Below are positions 33,257 to 41,751 of a stretch of 44,691 bases of DNA, in pieces; position 1 is the first letter of the stretch; every line of letters starts with the position of its first letter. The stretch is from an uncultured Chloroflexota bacterium (GTDB taxonomy: Bacteria; Chloroflexota; Anaerolineae; Promineifilales; Promineifilaceae). Below the pieces are notes generated by a model, which saw only the letters and a program-made list of their open reading frames with translations, did not search any database and was not told the DNA's origin. The stretch spans positions 1 through 44,691 of the forward strand of contig CAADGU010000239.1 in assembly GCA_900696625.1 (NCBI GenBank), given 5' to 3'. The position numbers and the translations under genes are program-made.

Positions 33257-34618
33257 ATGCAAACCTCATTATTAAGAAAATTACCCTTCACCCTGATCAT
33301 CGTCCTGCTGCTGGCGTTAGTAGCCTGCCAGAGCAGCAGCACCACCGAAACAACAACCGGCAGCACAGACACCCCCACAAGCGCAGAAGTCGCCGACTCG
33401 CCCACAACCAGCGCCGGCCGTGTACTCAAAATCTGGCATTACGAACCGGCCGATAACGCCATTGGCGCGTCCTGGGGCAAAGCCATGGAAGAATTCCAGG
33501 CCGCCCATCCCGATGTAACCATTGAATTTGAGCTAAAAACCTTTGAACAAATTCAACAAACAGCGCAGATGATCCTCAACACCAATGATGTCCCTGATGT
33601 CATGGAGATCAACAAAGGCAACGCCACTGCCGGTTTGTATGCCAAACAAGGGCTGCTCACCGACCTCACCAGCATCGCCGCTGAACGGGGTTGGAATGAT
33701 TTGCTGGGCACCAGCCTGCAAACCACCGCCCGCTATGACGAGCGCGGCATTATGGGCAGCGGCCCGCTGTATGGCATTACCACCTACGGCGAATTTGTGA
33801 TGGTTTACTACAACAAAGACATGTTCACCGAATATGGTCTGGATGTGCCCACCACACTGGCCGAGTTTGAAGCTGTTGCCGACGCTTTTGTAGAAGCCGG
33901 GGTGACGCCCATCTCTTTAGGCGCTTCCAGCGTCTGGCCGCAAACACAAAACTTCTATGAACTGGTTCTTTATGAAGCCGACCGTGACTTAATTGAAGCG
34001 TACCAACTCTTTAAGGACGACGTGGATTTCCAGGGGCCAGAGTTCACGTTTGGCGCTGAGAAATTCGCCGAGCATATTGCGCGGGGTTATTATGGCAATA
34101 ACGCCAATGGCGTCATTCAGGATGACGCCACCGCCGCTTTTGCCCAGGGCCAATTTCCCATGATCCTCACCGGCAGTTGGATGTTTGGCAGCTTTCAGGA
34201 ACAAATTAAAGATTTTGAATGGGGCATCTTCTTGCTGCCCGGCAAAACGTATAACACCGGTTCTGGCGGAAACCTGCTGGTTGTGCCGCAGAATGCCAGA
34301 AACAAAGACCTGGCCTACGAATTCCTGGAGATCGCCTTGGGGCAGGAGGCGCAGACCCACATGGCTAACGCCGGCGGCATTCCCGTCAATGCGGATGTTT
34401 CCCAAATTGAGGATGAAAAGATCCGTGAGCTAAACGAAGCCTTTGCCACCATTGTGGCCAATGACGGCCTGGCTTTCTATCCCGATTGGCCGGCGCCGGG
34501 GTATATGGATGTGTTGGGTGGTAGTTTGCAAGAGCTAATTGCCGGATCCATTACCCCACAGCAATTCCTGGATCAGATAGCTGGCCCGTGGCAAGAATAC
34601 AAAGATTCTCTCGAATAA
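33257..34618 (+). CDS. sugar ABC transporter substrate-binding lipoprotein
   Basis: A 453-residue exported lipoprotein. The signal peptide (LPFTLIIVLLLALVAC) has its lipobox cysteine at C24, followed by a Ser/Thr-rich linker to about residue 53. The binding domain begins RVLKIWHYEPADN and has family 1 solute-binding features (FQAAHPDVTIEF, PDVMEINKG, GITTYGEFVMVYYNKD, LTGSWMFG). TAGGAG before the ATG supports the start. It heads a unit with two permeases and a GH31 enzyme, so its ligand is probably a xylose-capped oligosaccharide, which is inference. Confidence 0.92.
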   Translation: MQTSLLRKLPFTLIIVLLLALVACQSSSTTETTTGSTDTPTSAEVADSPTTSAGRVLKIWHYEPADNAIGASWGKAMEEFQAAHPDVTIEFELKTFEQIQQTAQMILNTNDVPDVMEINKGNATAGLYAKQGLLTDLTSIAAERGWNDLLGTSLQTTARYDERGIMGSGPLYGITTYGEFVMVYYNKDMFTEYGLDVPTTLAEFEAVADAFVEAGVTPISLGASSVWPQTQNFYELVLYEADRDLIEAYQLFKDDVDFQGPEFTFGAEKFAEHIARGYYGNNANGVIQDDATAAFAQGQFPMILTGSWMFGSFQEQIKDFEWGIFLLPGKTYNTGSGGNLLVVPQNARNKDLAYEFLEIALGQEAQTHMANAGGIPVNADVSQIEDEKIRELNEAFATIVANDGLAFYPDWPAPGYMDVLGGSLQELIAGSITPQQFLDQIAGPWQEYKDSLE

Positions 34619-34643
34619 CGTATCGAGTTAACTTTGTTAACCG

Positions 34644-34677
34644 AAAGGGCGGCGTTCTGCAGGACACGCCGCCCTTT
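34644..34677 (+). promoter_or_regulatory. intercistronic hairpin between binding protein and permease genes
   Basis: AAAGGGCGGCG (34644-34654) pairs with CGCCGCCCTTT (34667-34677). Only TTT is on the 3' side, so partial termination or protection of the upstream message from decay is likely. This would keep the binding protein in excess over the permeases, as in other sugar operons. Confidence 0.75.
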
Positions 34678-34690
34678 CAGGAGAACTATC

Positions 34691-35635
34691 ATGACGACGG
34701 ATCGGTTGGTGGAGACCAGCGTCAACAGAAAAGAGCGCACCAAACGGGCAAAACCGGCCGGGGATTCTGGCTACGGCTACTTCTTAATACCCGGCATCAC
34801 CATTTTCCTGTTTCTGATTATCTTGCCATTTCTGGCCAACATTGGCCTTAGTTTTACCAAATGGCAAGGAATTGGCACGCCTGAATGGATTGGCCTGGAT
34901 AATTATCGGCGGGCGATGGGTGACAACATCTTTTGGATGTCGTTTAAGAACAATCTCTATTTGATTATTGCCATGACCGTCGTGCCCACCATCATTGGCC
35001 TGCTGCTTGCCGTCGTGCTATTTGACTATATCCACAACCGGTTTGGTTCCAAATGGTCGAGCTTTTTTCGCGCCGGGTTTTATTTGCCGCAAATTGTACC
35101 TGTGGTGGTGGCGGCCATTGTCTGGAAATGGATATACCAGCCGAATTGGGGGGCTTTGAATTGGTTTTTGAGCAGCATTGGTTTGGAAAACCTGACGCAA
35201 AACTGGTTGGGAGATGCCCGGCTGGCTTTGCCTTCGGTGATGGTGATGCTGATCTGGTTTCAAATTGGCTATCCGTTGGTCATTTTCATGTCTGGTTTGC
35301 AGCGTGTTGACCCCCAAATTTACGAGGCCGCAAAAATGGATGGCGCGAACTGGTTTCAGACGTTTCTCTATGTCACCATCCATTTGATTCGGCCGGAAAT
35401 CGCGGTGGTAGTGGTAACGACGATGATTGCGGCGCTCAAGACCTTTGGCCCCATTTATGCCATGACCAGCGGTGGGCCGGGCAATGCCACGACGGTGGCT
35501 TCGTATTTTGCCTGGAAAAATTTCTTTGAGCGGTCGAATGTGGGTTATGGTTCGACGATGGCTACCGTTCTAACGCTGATTGTCCTGGTAATGACCTATT
35601 TCTTTATTCGGGTGCAGCAGCAGCGGGAGGATTAA
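34691..35635 (+). CDS. sugar ABC transporter permease (MalF type)
   Basis: A 314-residue CUT1 permease with six helices. The start is ATG 34691, with AGGAGA just upstream; the in-frame codons before it lie in the hairpin. The EAA loop is QIYEAAKMDGANWFQTFLYV near residue 215. YAMTSGGPGNATTVASYFAW is typical of the family. It works with the next gene and the preceding binding protein. No ATPase gene is in the unit. Confidence 0.93.
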   Translation: MTTDRLVETSVNRKERTKRAKPAGDSGYGYFLIPGITIFLFLIILPFLANIGLSFTKWQGIGTPEWIGLDNYRRAMGDNIFWMSFKNNLYLIIAMTVVPTIIGLLLAVVLFDYIHNRFGSKWSSFFRAGFYLPQIVPVVVAAIVWKWIYQPNWGALNWFLSSIGLENLTQNWLGDARLALPSVMVMLIWFQIGYPLVIFMSGLQRVDPQIYEAAKMDGANWFQTFLYVTIHLIRPEIAVVVVTTMIAALKTFGPIYAMTSGGPGNATTVASYFAWKNFFERSNVGYGSTMATVLTLIVLVMTYFFIRVQQQRED

Positions 35636-35638
35636 GAG

Positions 35639-36499
35639 ATGGCTATGGTGCAAACAGGACGAAAAACGAGCGGTGCATCTGATTTTGTCACGAAGTATTT
35701 GAGTTTGTTTGGCTTGTTGTTTTTTTTAGGACTCATGCTGTTCCCGTTTTTTATGATTGCTATCAATTCGTTTAAGACGGAGACGGAATATCTGGCGAAT
35801 GGCCCTTTTAGTCTGCCGGAAAGTTTGAATTTGGGCGCCTTAAGGGAAACATGGGTAAAGACCGATTACTCGACGAAGCTGGTGAACAGTCTGGTGATCA
35901 GTGTGGGCACGGCCGTGTTAGCCGTATTTCTCTCCTTGTTTAATGCCTTTGCCATCGGCATTGGCAAGATAAAGGGGCGCACCTTTTACCTGCTGTTTTT
36001 CCTCATGGCCATGACGCTGCCGGTAGAATCGTTGGTTTATCCGCTTTATTACCTTTTTAAGCAGATTGGCCTTTATAACTCGCGTCTGGGGGTGATCATC
36101 GTCACGGCCGCATTGCATACCGCGTTTGGCACCTATTTGCTCACCTCCGTTTTCCGTTCTTTTAACAAAGACTTGCTGGAGTCGGCCCGCCTGGATGGCT
36201 GCAATAAGCTGCAACTGCTGTTTAAGATCATCGTGCCGCTCAATATGCCCACGCTTTCCGTGTTGTTTGTGTTCTTTTTCATCTGGACGTGGAACGACTT
36301 TTTCCTGCCGCTCATTTTCCTGATTTCCAACGCCAATCAGACCGTGCCCATTGCCATGGCCCTGGCGCGCGGCGAGCGCGGCATGGTCATTACCACCCAA
36401 AGCGCAGCTGCCTTTTTAGGGGTGGTGCCGGCGCTTCTCTTCTTTATCCTGTTCCAACGGACGTTAACCAAAGGCATTATGGCCGGCGCCACGAAATAG
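35639..36499 (+). CDS. sugar ABC transporter permease (MalG type)
   Basis: A 286-residue CUT1 permease starting three bases after the previous stop, with GGGAGGA upstream. The EAA loop is DLLESARLDGCNKLQLLFKI near residue 180, followed by IVPLNMPTLSVLFV and TWNDFFLPLIFL. Six helices. Part of the putative xylo-oligosaccharide uptake system. Confidence 0.93.
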   Translation: MAMVQTGRKTSGASDFVTKYLSLFGLLFFLGLMLFPFFMIAINSFKTETEYLANGPFSLPESLNLGALRETWVKTDYSTKLVNSLVISVGTAVLAVFLSLFNAFAIGIGKIKGRTFYLLFFLMAMTLPVESLVYPLYYLFKQIGLYNSRLGVIIVTAALHTAFGTYLLTSVFRSFNKDLLESARLDGCNKLQLLFKIIVPLNMPTLSVLFVFFFIWTWNDFFLPLIFLISNANQTVPIAMALARGERGMVITTQSAAAFLGVVPALLFFILFQRTLTKGIMAGATK

Positions 36500-36501
36500 A
36501 A

Positions 36502-36554
36502 GTACGTGAGGCGTGAAGCGTGACTAAAGGGATCTCACGCATCACACCTCACGC
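36502..36554. repeat. heptamer array GTGAGGC/GTGAAGC with inverted arm
   Basis: Units GTGAGGC, GTGAAGC and GTGACTA start at 36506; the inverted arm TCACACCTCACG (36542-36553) pairs with 36505-36516 with one mismatch. It starts three bases after the permease stop and lies inside the operon before the GH31 gene. Confidence 0.75.
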
Positions 36555-36607
36555 CATATCCTCAGCAAACCGGAAAACACAAATATAAAAATAATGAGGA
36601 ATCTACA

Positions 36608-38959
36608 ATGAAATTTACAGATGGTTACTGGCATTTTCGTCAGGGCATGACGCCCCACTTTCCCATTCATGTGCATGATGTGGAATTAGAGCCGGATGCG
36701 CTGGTGGTCTATGGGACCACCCGGCGGCTTACGCATCGGGGCGATACGTTGAACATTGGCCTGCTCACCGTGCGCTTTTCGTCGCCCATGCCGGACGTGA
36801 TTCGGGTGCAACTGACGCATCACAAAGGGCAACGGCCGTCCCCTCCCACCTTCCCCCTCCACACCCAACCCACACCCGACCTGCGCATCCAAAATGAAGC
36901 CGATTACGCCAGCCTGACCAGCGGCAGCCTGACCGCGCGCGTGGACAAGGGCGAAAACTGGCGCGTAGATTTCCTGGACGGCGAACGACTGCTGACGCAG
37001 AGCGGCTGGCGTGGCATGGGGTATGTGGATACGGCCGACGGTCACTTCGGCCTTACTCAGTGCAGGCGTTACATCCACGAACAACTCAACCTCGGCGTCG
37101 GTGAATGTGTCTACGGCCTGGGTGAACGGTTTACCCCCTTCGTCAAAAACGGGCAGGTGGTGGATTTGTGGCACGAAGATGGCGGCACCAGCAGCGAACA
37201 GGCGTATAAAAACGTGCCCTTCTACCTGACCAATCGCGGCTACGGCGTCTTCATTAACCACCCCGAACTCGTCTCATTGGAAGTGGCTTCGGAAAAAGTG
37301 GAGCGGGTGCAGTTCAGCGTCGCCGGAGAGACGCTCGACTACTTCATCATCAACGGCCCCACGCCCAAAGAGGTACTCAGCCGCTACACGGCGCTGACGG
37401 GGCGGCCCGCCCTGCCGCCCGCCTGGTCATTTGGCCTCTGGCTCTCTACCTCCTTCACCACCGATTACGACGAAGCCACCGTCACCAGCTTTGTGCAGGG
37501 CATGGCCGACCACGACCTGCCGCTGCACGTCTTCCACTTTGACTGCTTCTGGATGAAGGAGTTTCACTGGACCAATCTGGAATGGGACGGCCGTGTCTTT
37601 CCCGATCCCGAAGGCATGCTGCGGCGGCTCAAGGAGCGCGGCCTGCACATCTGCCTCTGGATCAACCCCTACATCGCCCAACGCTCGGCCCTGTTTGACG
37701 AAGGCATGGCCCACGGCTACCTGGTGAAACGGGCTGACGGCAGTGTGTGGCAGTGGGATCGCTGGCAGGCGGGCATGGCGCTGGTGGATTTCACCAATCC
37801 CGACGCCTGCCGTTGGTTTGGCGACAAACTGCGCGGGCTGCTGGACATGGGCGTAGACAGTTTCAAAACGGATTTTGGCGAACGCATTCCCACCGATGTC
37901 GTCTACCACGACGGCGCTGACCCACACAAGATGCACAACTTCTACACCCAACTCTACAACCAGACTGTGTTCCAGGTATTGGAAGAGGCGCGGGGGCGAG
38001 GCGAGGCGGTGGTTTTTGCCCGTTCGGCGACGGCGGGCGGGCAGCAGTTCCCGGTGCATTGGGGCGGCGACTGCACGGCCACGTTTGAATCTATGGCCGA
38101 AAGTTTGCGCGGCGGACTGTCGTTGGCGCTCTCCGGTTTTGGCTTTTGGAGCCACGACATTGGCGGCTTTGAGCAAACGGCCGCGGCCGAGGTTTACAAA
38201 CGGTGGTGCGCCTTTGGTTTGCTCTCCTCCCACAGCCGGCTGCACGGCAGCAGTTCCTACCGTGTGCCCTGGTTTTATGATGAGGAGGCGGTGGATGTGC
38301 TGCGCCACTTTACGCAGTTGAAGTGCCGGTTGATGCCCTATTTGTGGGGCACGGCCGTTCAAGCCCACACCCTCGGCCTGCCCACCATGCGCGCCATGAT
38401 GCTGGAATTCCCCGACGACCCCGCCTGTGACTACCTGGATCGCCAGTATATGCTGGGCGACTCGCTGCTGGTCGCCCCCATTTTCCGGCAGGATGGGGTG
38501 GTGGATTATTATCTGCCGCACGGCCGTTGGACACATTTTCTAACAGGTGAAGTGGTAGAAGGCGGCGGCTGGCGGCGGGAAGCCTATGACTTTTTCAGCC
38601 TGCCGCTGTGGGTGCGGCCGAACAGCATCATTCCGGTGGGCGACAACAAGACTCGTCCCGATTATGACTTTGCCGATGGGGTGACGTTTCATTTGTTTGG
38701 ACTGGATGAGGGTACGGCCGTGTCCGTTTCCATTCCCACCTTAACCGGCGATGTAGACATGATTTTGCACGTTCGCCGCGAAGGGGAGATGCTGCACATT
38801 CAGGCAGAGGGGGCGACGAAGCCCTGGAAAGTGTTGTGGCGCGGAGAGAGGACAGCCGGCGCCGCCATAACCGGCGGCGCTGGCCAACGTGATGAACAGG
38901 GGATATTGTTGCTACCGGATGCGGTGGACGGCCGTGTTACTGTGCAGCTTTATTTGTAA
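36608..38959 (+). CDS. yicI: alpha-xylosidase, GH31 (YicI type)
   Basis: A 783-residue glycoside hydrolase of family 31. The nucleophile is D422 in SFKTDFGERIP, and the acid/base is D488 in VHWGGDC; their 66-residue spacing equals that of E. coli YicI (D416, D482). WLSTSFTTDYDE, FHFDCFWMKEF and GFWSHDIGGFE are further YicI-type features. It removes non-reducing alpha-xylosyl units, as from isoprimeverose or xyloglucan fragments. It has no signal peptide, so it acts in the cytoplasm after uptake by the transporter encoded just upstream. TGAGGA before the ATG supports the start. Confidence 0.93.
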   Translation: MKFTDGYWHFRQGMTPHFPIHVHDVELEPDALVVYGTTRRLTHRGDTLNIGLLTVRFSSPMPDVIRVQLTHHKGQRPSPPTFPLHTQPTPDLRIQNEADYASLTSGSLTARVDKGENWRVDFLDGERLLTQSGWRGMGYVDTADGHFGLTQCRRYIHEQLNLGVGECVYGLGERFTPFVKNGQVVDLWHEDGGTSSEQAYKNVPFYLTNRGYGVFINHPELVSLEVASEKVERVQFSVAGETLDYFIINGPTPKEVLSRYTALTGRPALPPAWSFGLWLSTSFTTDYDEATVTSFVQGMADHDLPLHVFHFDCFWMKEFHWTNLEWDGRVFPDPEGMLRRLKERGLHICLWINPYIAQRSALFDEGMAHGYLVKRADGSVWQWDRWQAGMALVDFTNPDACRWFGDKLRGLLDMGVDSFKTDFGERIPTDVVYHDGADPHKMHNFYTQLYNQTVFQVLEEARGRGEAVVFARSATAGGQQFPVHWGGDCTATFESMAESLRGGLSLALSGFGFWSHDIGGFEQTAAAEVYKRWCAFGLLSSHSRLHGSSSYRVPWFYDEEAVDVLRHFTQLKCRLMPYLWGTAVQAHTLGLPTMRAMMLEFPDDPACDYLDRQYMLGDSLLVAPIFRQDGVVDYYLPHGRWTHFLTGEVVEGGGWRREAYDFFSLPLWVRPNSIIPVGDNKTRPDYDFADGVTFHLFGLDEGTAVSVSIPTLTGDVDMILHVRREGEMLHIQAEGATKPWKVLWRGERTAGAAITGGAGQRDEQGILLLPDAVDGRVTVQLYL

Positions 38960-39025
38960 GAGCCGTTCAGTCATGCTTTGTCCCGCCCCATCATCACGCC
39001 AGGTTTTGTTGGCATTTCGCATTAT

Positions 39026-39075
39026 GCCTGGGAATGAATTCCCAGGCTGAGATAAAAAGTACGCTAAAGCGTACT
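39026..39075. repeat. double hairpin between convergent genes
   Basis: GCCTGGGAAT/ATTCCCAGGC (39026-39035, 39038-39047) and AGTACGCT/AGCGTACT (39058-39065, 39068-39075) form two adjacent compact hairpins in the gap between the GH31 gene and the YciI-like gene. They may end transcripts from either side, but lack T tracts. Confidence 0.7.
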
Positions 39076-39099
39076 GAAAGCGACCTTTTTTACGTGCTT

Positions 39100-39414
39100 T
39101 CAGGCAGCGGATGTGTTTGCCTTCACAGGGGTGGCTGCCTGGTCGCCGACGACGGTTGTCCAGGGGCGCACACGCCACTTCGTGACGAGGCCGTTTTGCA
39201 CAAAGGGGTCGGCTTCGGCAAAACGTTCGGCAACCTCTGGCGATTCACCTTGAAAAAGCAAGACCGCGCCATCCACCGGATCGGCCAGCGCCCCGCCCAG
39301 AATGAGTTCACCTCGTTCACAGGCTTGCCAGGCCAGGGCTAAATGGGCGGCCCGGAACTCACCCCGCCGTTGCAGGTAGTCTGGAACAACGTCATAAAAT
39401 AACAAGTAGTGCAT
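39100..39414 (-). CDS. YciI-like protein
   Basis: A 104-residue protein with the YciI dimeric ferredoxin-like layout: MHYLLFYDVVPDYLQRRGEF, then AHLALAWQACERGELILGG, DGAVLLFQGESPEVAERFAE and ADPFVQNGLVTKWRVRPW. The His and Asp of such proteins (H20 and D49 regions here) are thought to be catalytic, with unknown substrate. AAGGAGA upstream sets the start at 39414. It follows the kinase gene by ten bases and is probably cotranscribed. Confidence 0.85.
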   Translation of the reverse strand: MHYLLFYDVVPDYLQRRGEFRAAHLALAWQACERGELILGGALADPVDGAVLLFQGESPEVAERFAEADPFVQNGLVTKWRVRPWTTVVGDQAATPVKANTSAA

Positions 39415-39424
39415 GATTATCTCC

Positions 39425-41626
39425 TTAAGGCTGGTATATCCTGATCTCATAGGCGCCCACACCAGGGCCGGTGTCATTGCCCACGATCACGGTATAGTTC
39501 CCCCCTTGATCGAGCGTTTTGATGCCGGGGTCGCCACATTGTAGGCAAGTGTTAAAAACCTCGCTACCCACCGCATCCACCACGCGCCATCTGATTAACT
39601 CGTTGCTTTGTGGAGCTTGCACAACCTGAAAATAAACATCTTGGCCGGCTGTCGCTGTGAAAGTGTACTCATCTTTTGCGCCCGGAGACTCAATTGTGCC
39701 CGCGCCTGGCCCTGGTGTATCTTGGCTAACTGTGTCGCCGATGTTGATGGTGAACTGGTTGGATGGAGGCACCGGCCAGATTTTGAACCCGTAGGTGCCG
39801 GTGGCTGGGCCGCTATCATTGCCCACGACCAGGATGTAGGCGCCGCCCTGGTCGAGTGTTTTGACGCCTGGGTCGCCACATTGCAGACAGGTGTTGAAAA
39901 TTTCGCGCCCAACCTCATCCACCACCCGCCATCGCAGCAAGTCGTTGGACTGAGGTGGCTGTGTTACCTGGAAGTAAACGGGCTGGCCGGACACGGCCGT
40001 GAAACTGTATTCATCTCTGCCCCCCGGCGTCTCGATGAAACCAGCCCCCTGGCCAGGGACGCCATTTGTTACTTCTTCGTCAATCTGAATGGTAAAGGTG
40101 TCGGCCGTGGGCACATCCCACAATTTGAACTCATATGTGCCAGAGCCAGCGTCCTGATCATCACCAACGACCAGTGTGTAAGTCCCACCGCGATCTAACG
40201 ACTTCACGCCGGGGTCACCGCATTGCAGGCAGGTTCTAAAAATTTCGCTCCCGGCTTCGTCAACCAGCCGCCAGCTTACCAGTTCGGCGGCGTTGGGCAC
40301 TTCTTGCACCTGGAAATAAACGGATTGCCCCGGTGTGGCGGTAAAGGTGTAGATGTCTAGAGTCCCTGGGTTTTCGATGAAACCGGCCCCCGTTTCTGGT
40401 GTATCTCTGGACACTGTATTGCCAATGGTGATGCTAAATCGCTCGCCTTCTAGATTGTCCAGGTCATTCCCTATGTTCTCTGGCCTGGTATCGCCAGACA
40501 TTGATTCGGCCGGTTGGGTATCCAGCAACTCTATCACGGCCGTGCCATCCGCTAATAGTGGTTCGGCCGTGGCCTGGAAGTTGGCCACGGCCCGTTGTCC
40601 CCAATTCACAATGAGGCCAATGCCGACAACGGCCGTGAGCAGCAAACAGGCGCTGAGCAGCAGGCAGCCTATCAGAACGCTTTTACCTCCCCTTTTGCCA
40701 GCGGTTGGTTTGGGTAGGGTTTCCTCTGTGCCCGATGTTACCATGGGCGTTGAGCTTTTTTGTGTTGGTAGTACATCAGACCGGCGGGTGGTATCACCCT
40801 GACCGGCTAAAGCCTCTTTCCAGGCGGCCACAAATTCGGCGGCCGTGGCAAAACGATCCACCGGATCCTTGGACAATGCCTTGAGAATCACATTTTCAAT
40901 CGGGGGAGGCAGGTCAGGTTTGAGGGATGACGGTAAAGGCAGTGGGTCGGCCACGTGCTTGAAAATCACCGCCATCGGCGTCTCGGCCGTGAAGGGTACA
41001 CGCCCCGTCACCATTTCATAAAGTATGATGCCCAACGAATAGATGTCTGAGCGGGCACTTGCCGGTTTTCCCTGCCCCTGTTCCGGACTGATGTAGGCCG
41101 GTGTGCCGATGATGGCGTCGGTTTGGGTGAATTTGGCGTCCCCTTCCAACAGTTTGGCAATGCCAAAGTCAGTCAGGAACACATTACCCTGCGCGTCAAC
41201 CAGCACATTGGACGGTTTCAGGTCGCGGTGGATGACGCCTTGTGCATGGGCATAACCCAGCGCTCCGGCCAGTTGGGTAAAGAGCCGATCAATCTCCGCC
41301 AGCGGCAATGGGTCGGCTTCTAATTTGTCCTTGAGCGTCCCCGCCTCCAGATAACGCATTACCAGGTACGAAATGCCGTCGCTCTCGCCATAATCAAACA
41401 CTGGCAGGATATGGGGGTGTTCCAGATTGGCGATGATGCGCGCTTCTTGATGAAAGCGACCGGTGAATTCAGCCGTTTGCGCCAGGTGAACGGGCAAAAT
41501 CTTGAGGGCTACGTGGCGGTCCATGGCGGGCTGGTAGGCTTTGTAAACCGTCGCCATCCCTCCCTTGCCGATCTGGTTGATGATGCGGTATGGGCCAACC
41601 ATTTGCCCAGGTTGCAGATTGCTCAT
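39425..41626 (-). CDS. Ser/Thr protein kinase with three extracellular CxxC repeats
   Basis: A 733-residue membrane kinase. Kinase domain 10-270: GKGGMATVY (20-28), K42, E61, HRDLKPSN (133-140, catalytic D135), DFG (153-155) and SPEQ (180-183). One membrane helix at 317-341. The outer part has three repeats of exactly 114 residues, each with a C-L-Q-C-G-D-P-G core (466-473, 580-587, 694-701) and a preceding beta-rich YFQV segment, like bacterial pre-peptidase C-terminal domains. It should sense something outside and phosphorylate Ser/Thr inside; the FHA protein at 15818-16831 is a possible reader. Confidence 0.92.
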   Translation of the reverse strand: MSNLQPGQMVGPYRIINQIGKGGMATVYKAYQPAMDRHVALKILPVHLAQTAEFTGRFHQEARIIANLEHPHILPVFDYGESDGISYLVMRYLEAGTLKDKLEADPLPLAEIDRLFTQLAGALGYAHAQGVIHRDLKPSNVLVDAQGNVFLTDFGIAKLLEGDAKFTQTDAIIGTPAYISPEQGQGKPASARSDIYSLGIILYEMVTGRVPFTAETPMAVIFKHVADPLPLPSSLKPDLPPPIENVILKALSKDPVDRFATAAEFVAAWKEALAGQGDTTRRSDVLPTQKSSTPMVTSGTEETLPKPTAGKRGGKSVLIGCLLLSACLLLTAVVGIGLIVNWGQRAVANFQATAEPLLADGTAVIELLDTQPAESMSGDTRPENIGNDLDNLEGERFSITIGNTVSRDTPETGAGFIENPGTLDIYTFTATPGQSVYFQVQEVPNAAELVSWRLVDEAGSEIFRTCLQCGDPGVKSLDRGGTYTLVVGDDQDAGSGTYEFKLWDVPTADTFTIQIDEEVTNGVPGQGAGFIETPGGRDEYSFTAVSGQPVYFQVTQPPQSNDLLRWRVVDEVGREIFNTCLQCGDPGVKTLDQGGAYILVVGNDSGPATGTYGFKIWPVPPSNQFTINIGDTVSQDTPGPGAGTIESPGAKDEYTFTATAGQDVYFQVVQAPQSNELIRWRVVDAVGSEVFNTCLQCGDPGIKTLDQGGNYTVIVGNDTGPGVGAYEIRIYQP

Positions 41627-41751
41627 ATTGACCTCTGAAATAAGGTGACTACACCCTTAAACTTGACTGTCACAGTTCTGGAATAGGACCCGGAAAAACG
41701 CAGATTTTGCGGAATTTTGCTGATAAGAATCATCTAAAGCGGCTTTGTTCA

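Noticed and set aside
32979-33269. Open frame of 96 codons on the minus strand before the sugar-binding protein gene
   Set aside because: It runs through nested palindromes, has no recognisable domain or ribosome binding site, and overlaps the start of the lipoprotein gene.
37427-38536. Long open frame (369 codons) on the minus strand across the GH31 gene
   Set aside because: It is antisense to a gene with exact YicI catalytic motifs, its translation is Pro/His/Gly-rich without any family look, and it arises from the codon bias of a GC-rich gene.
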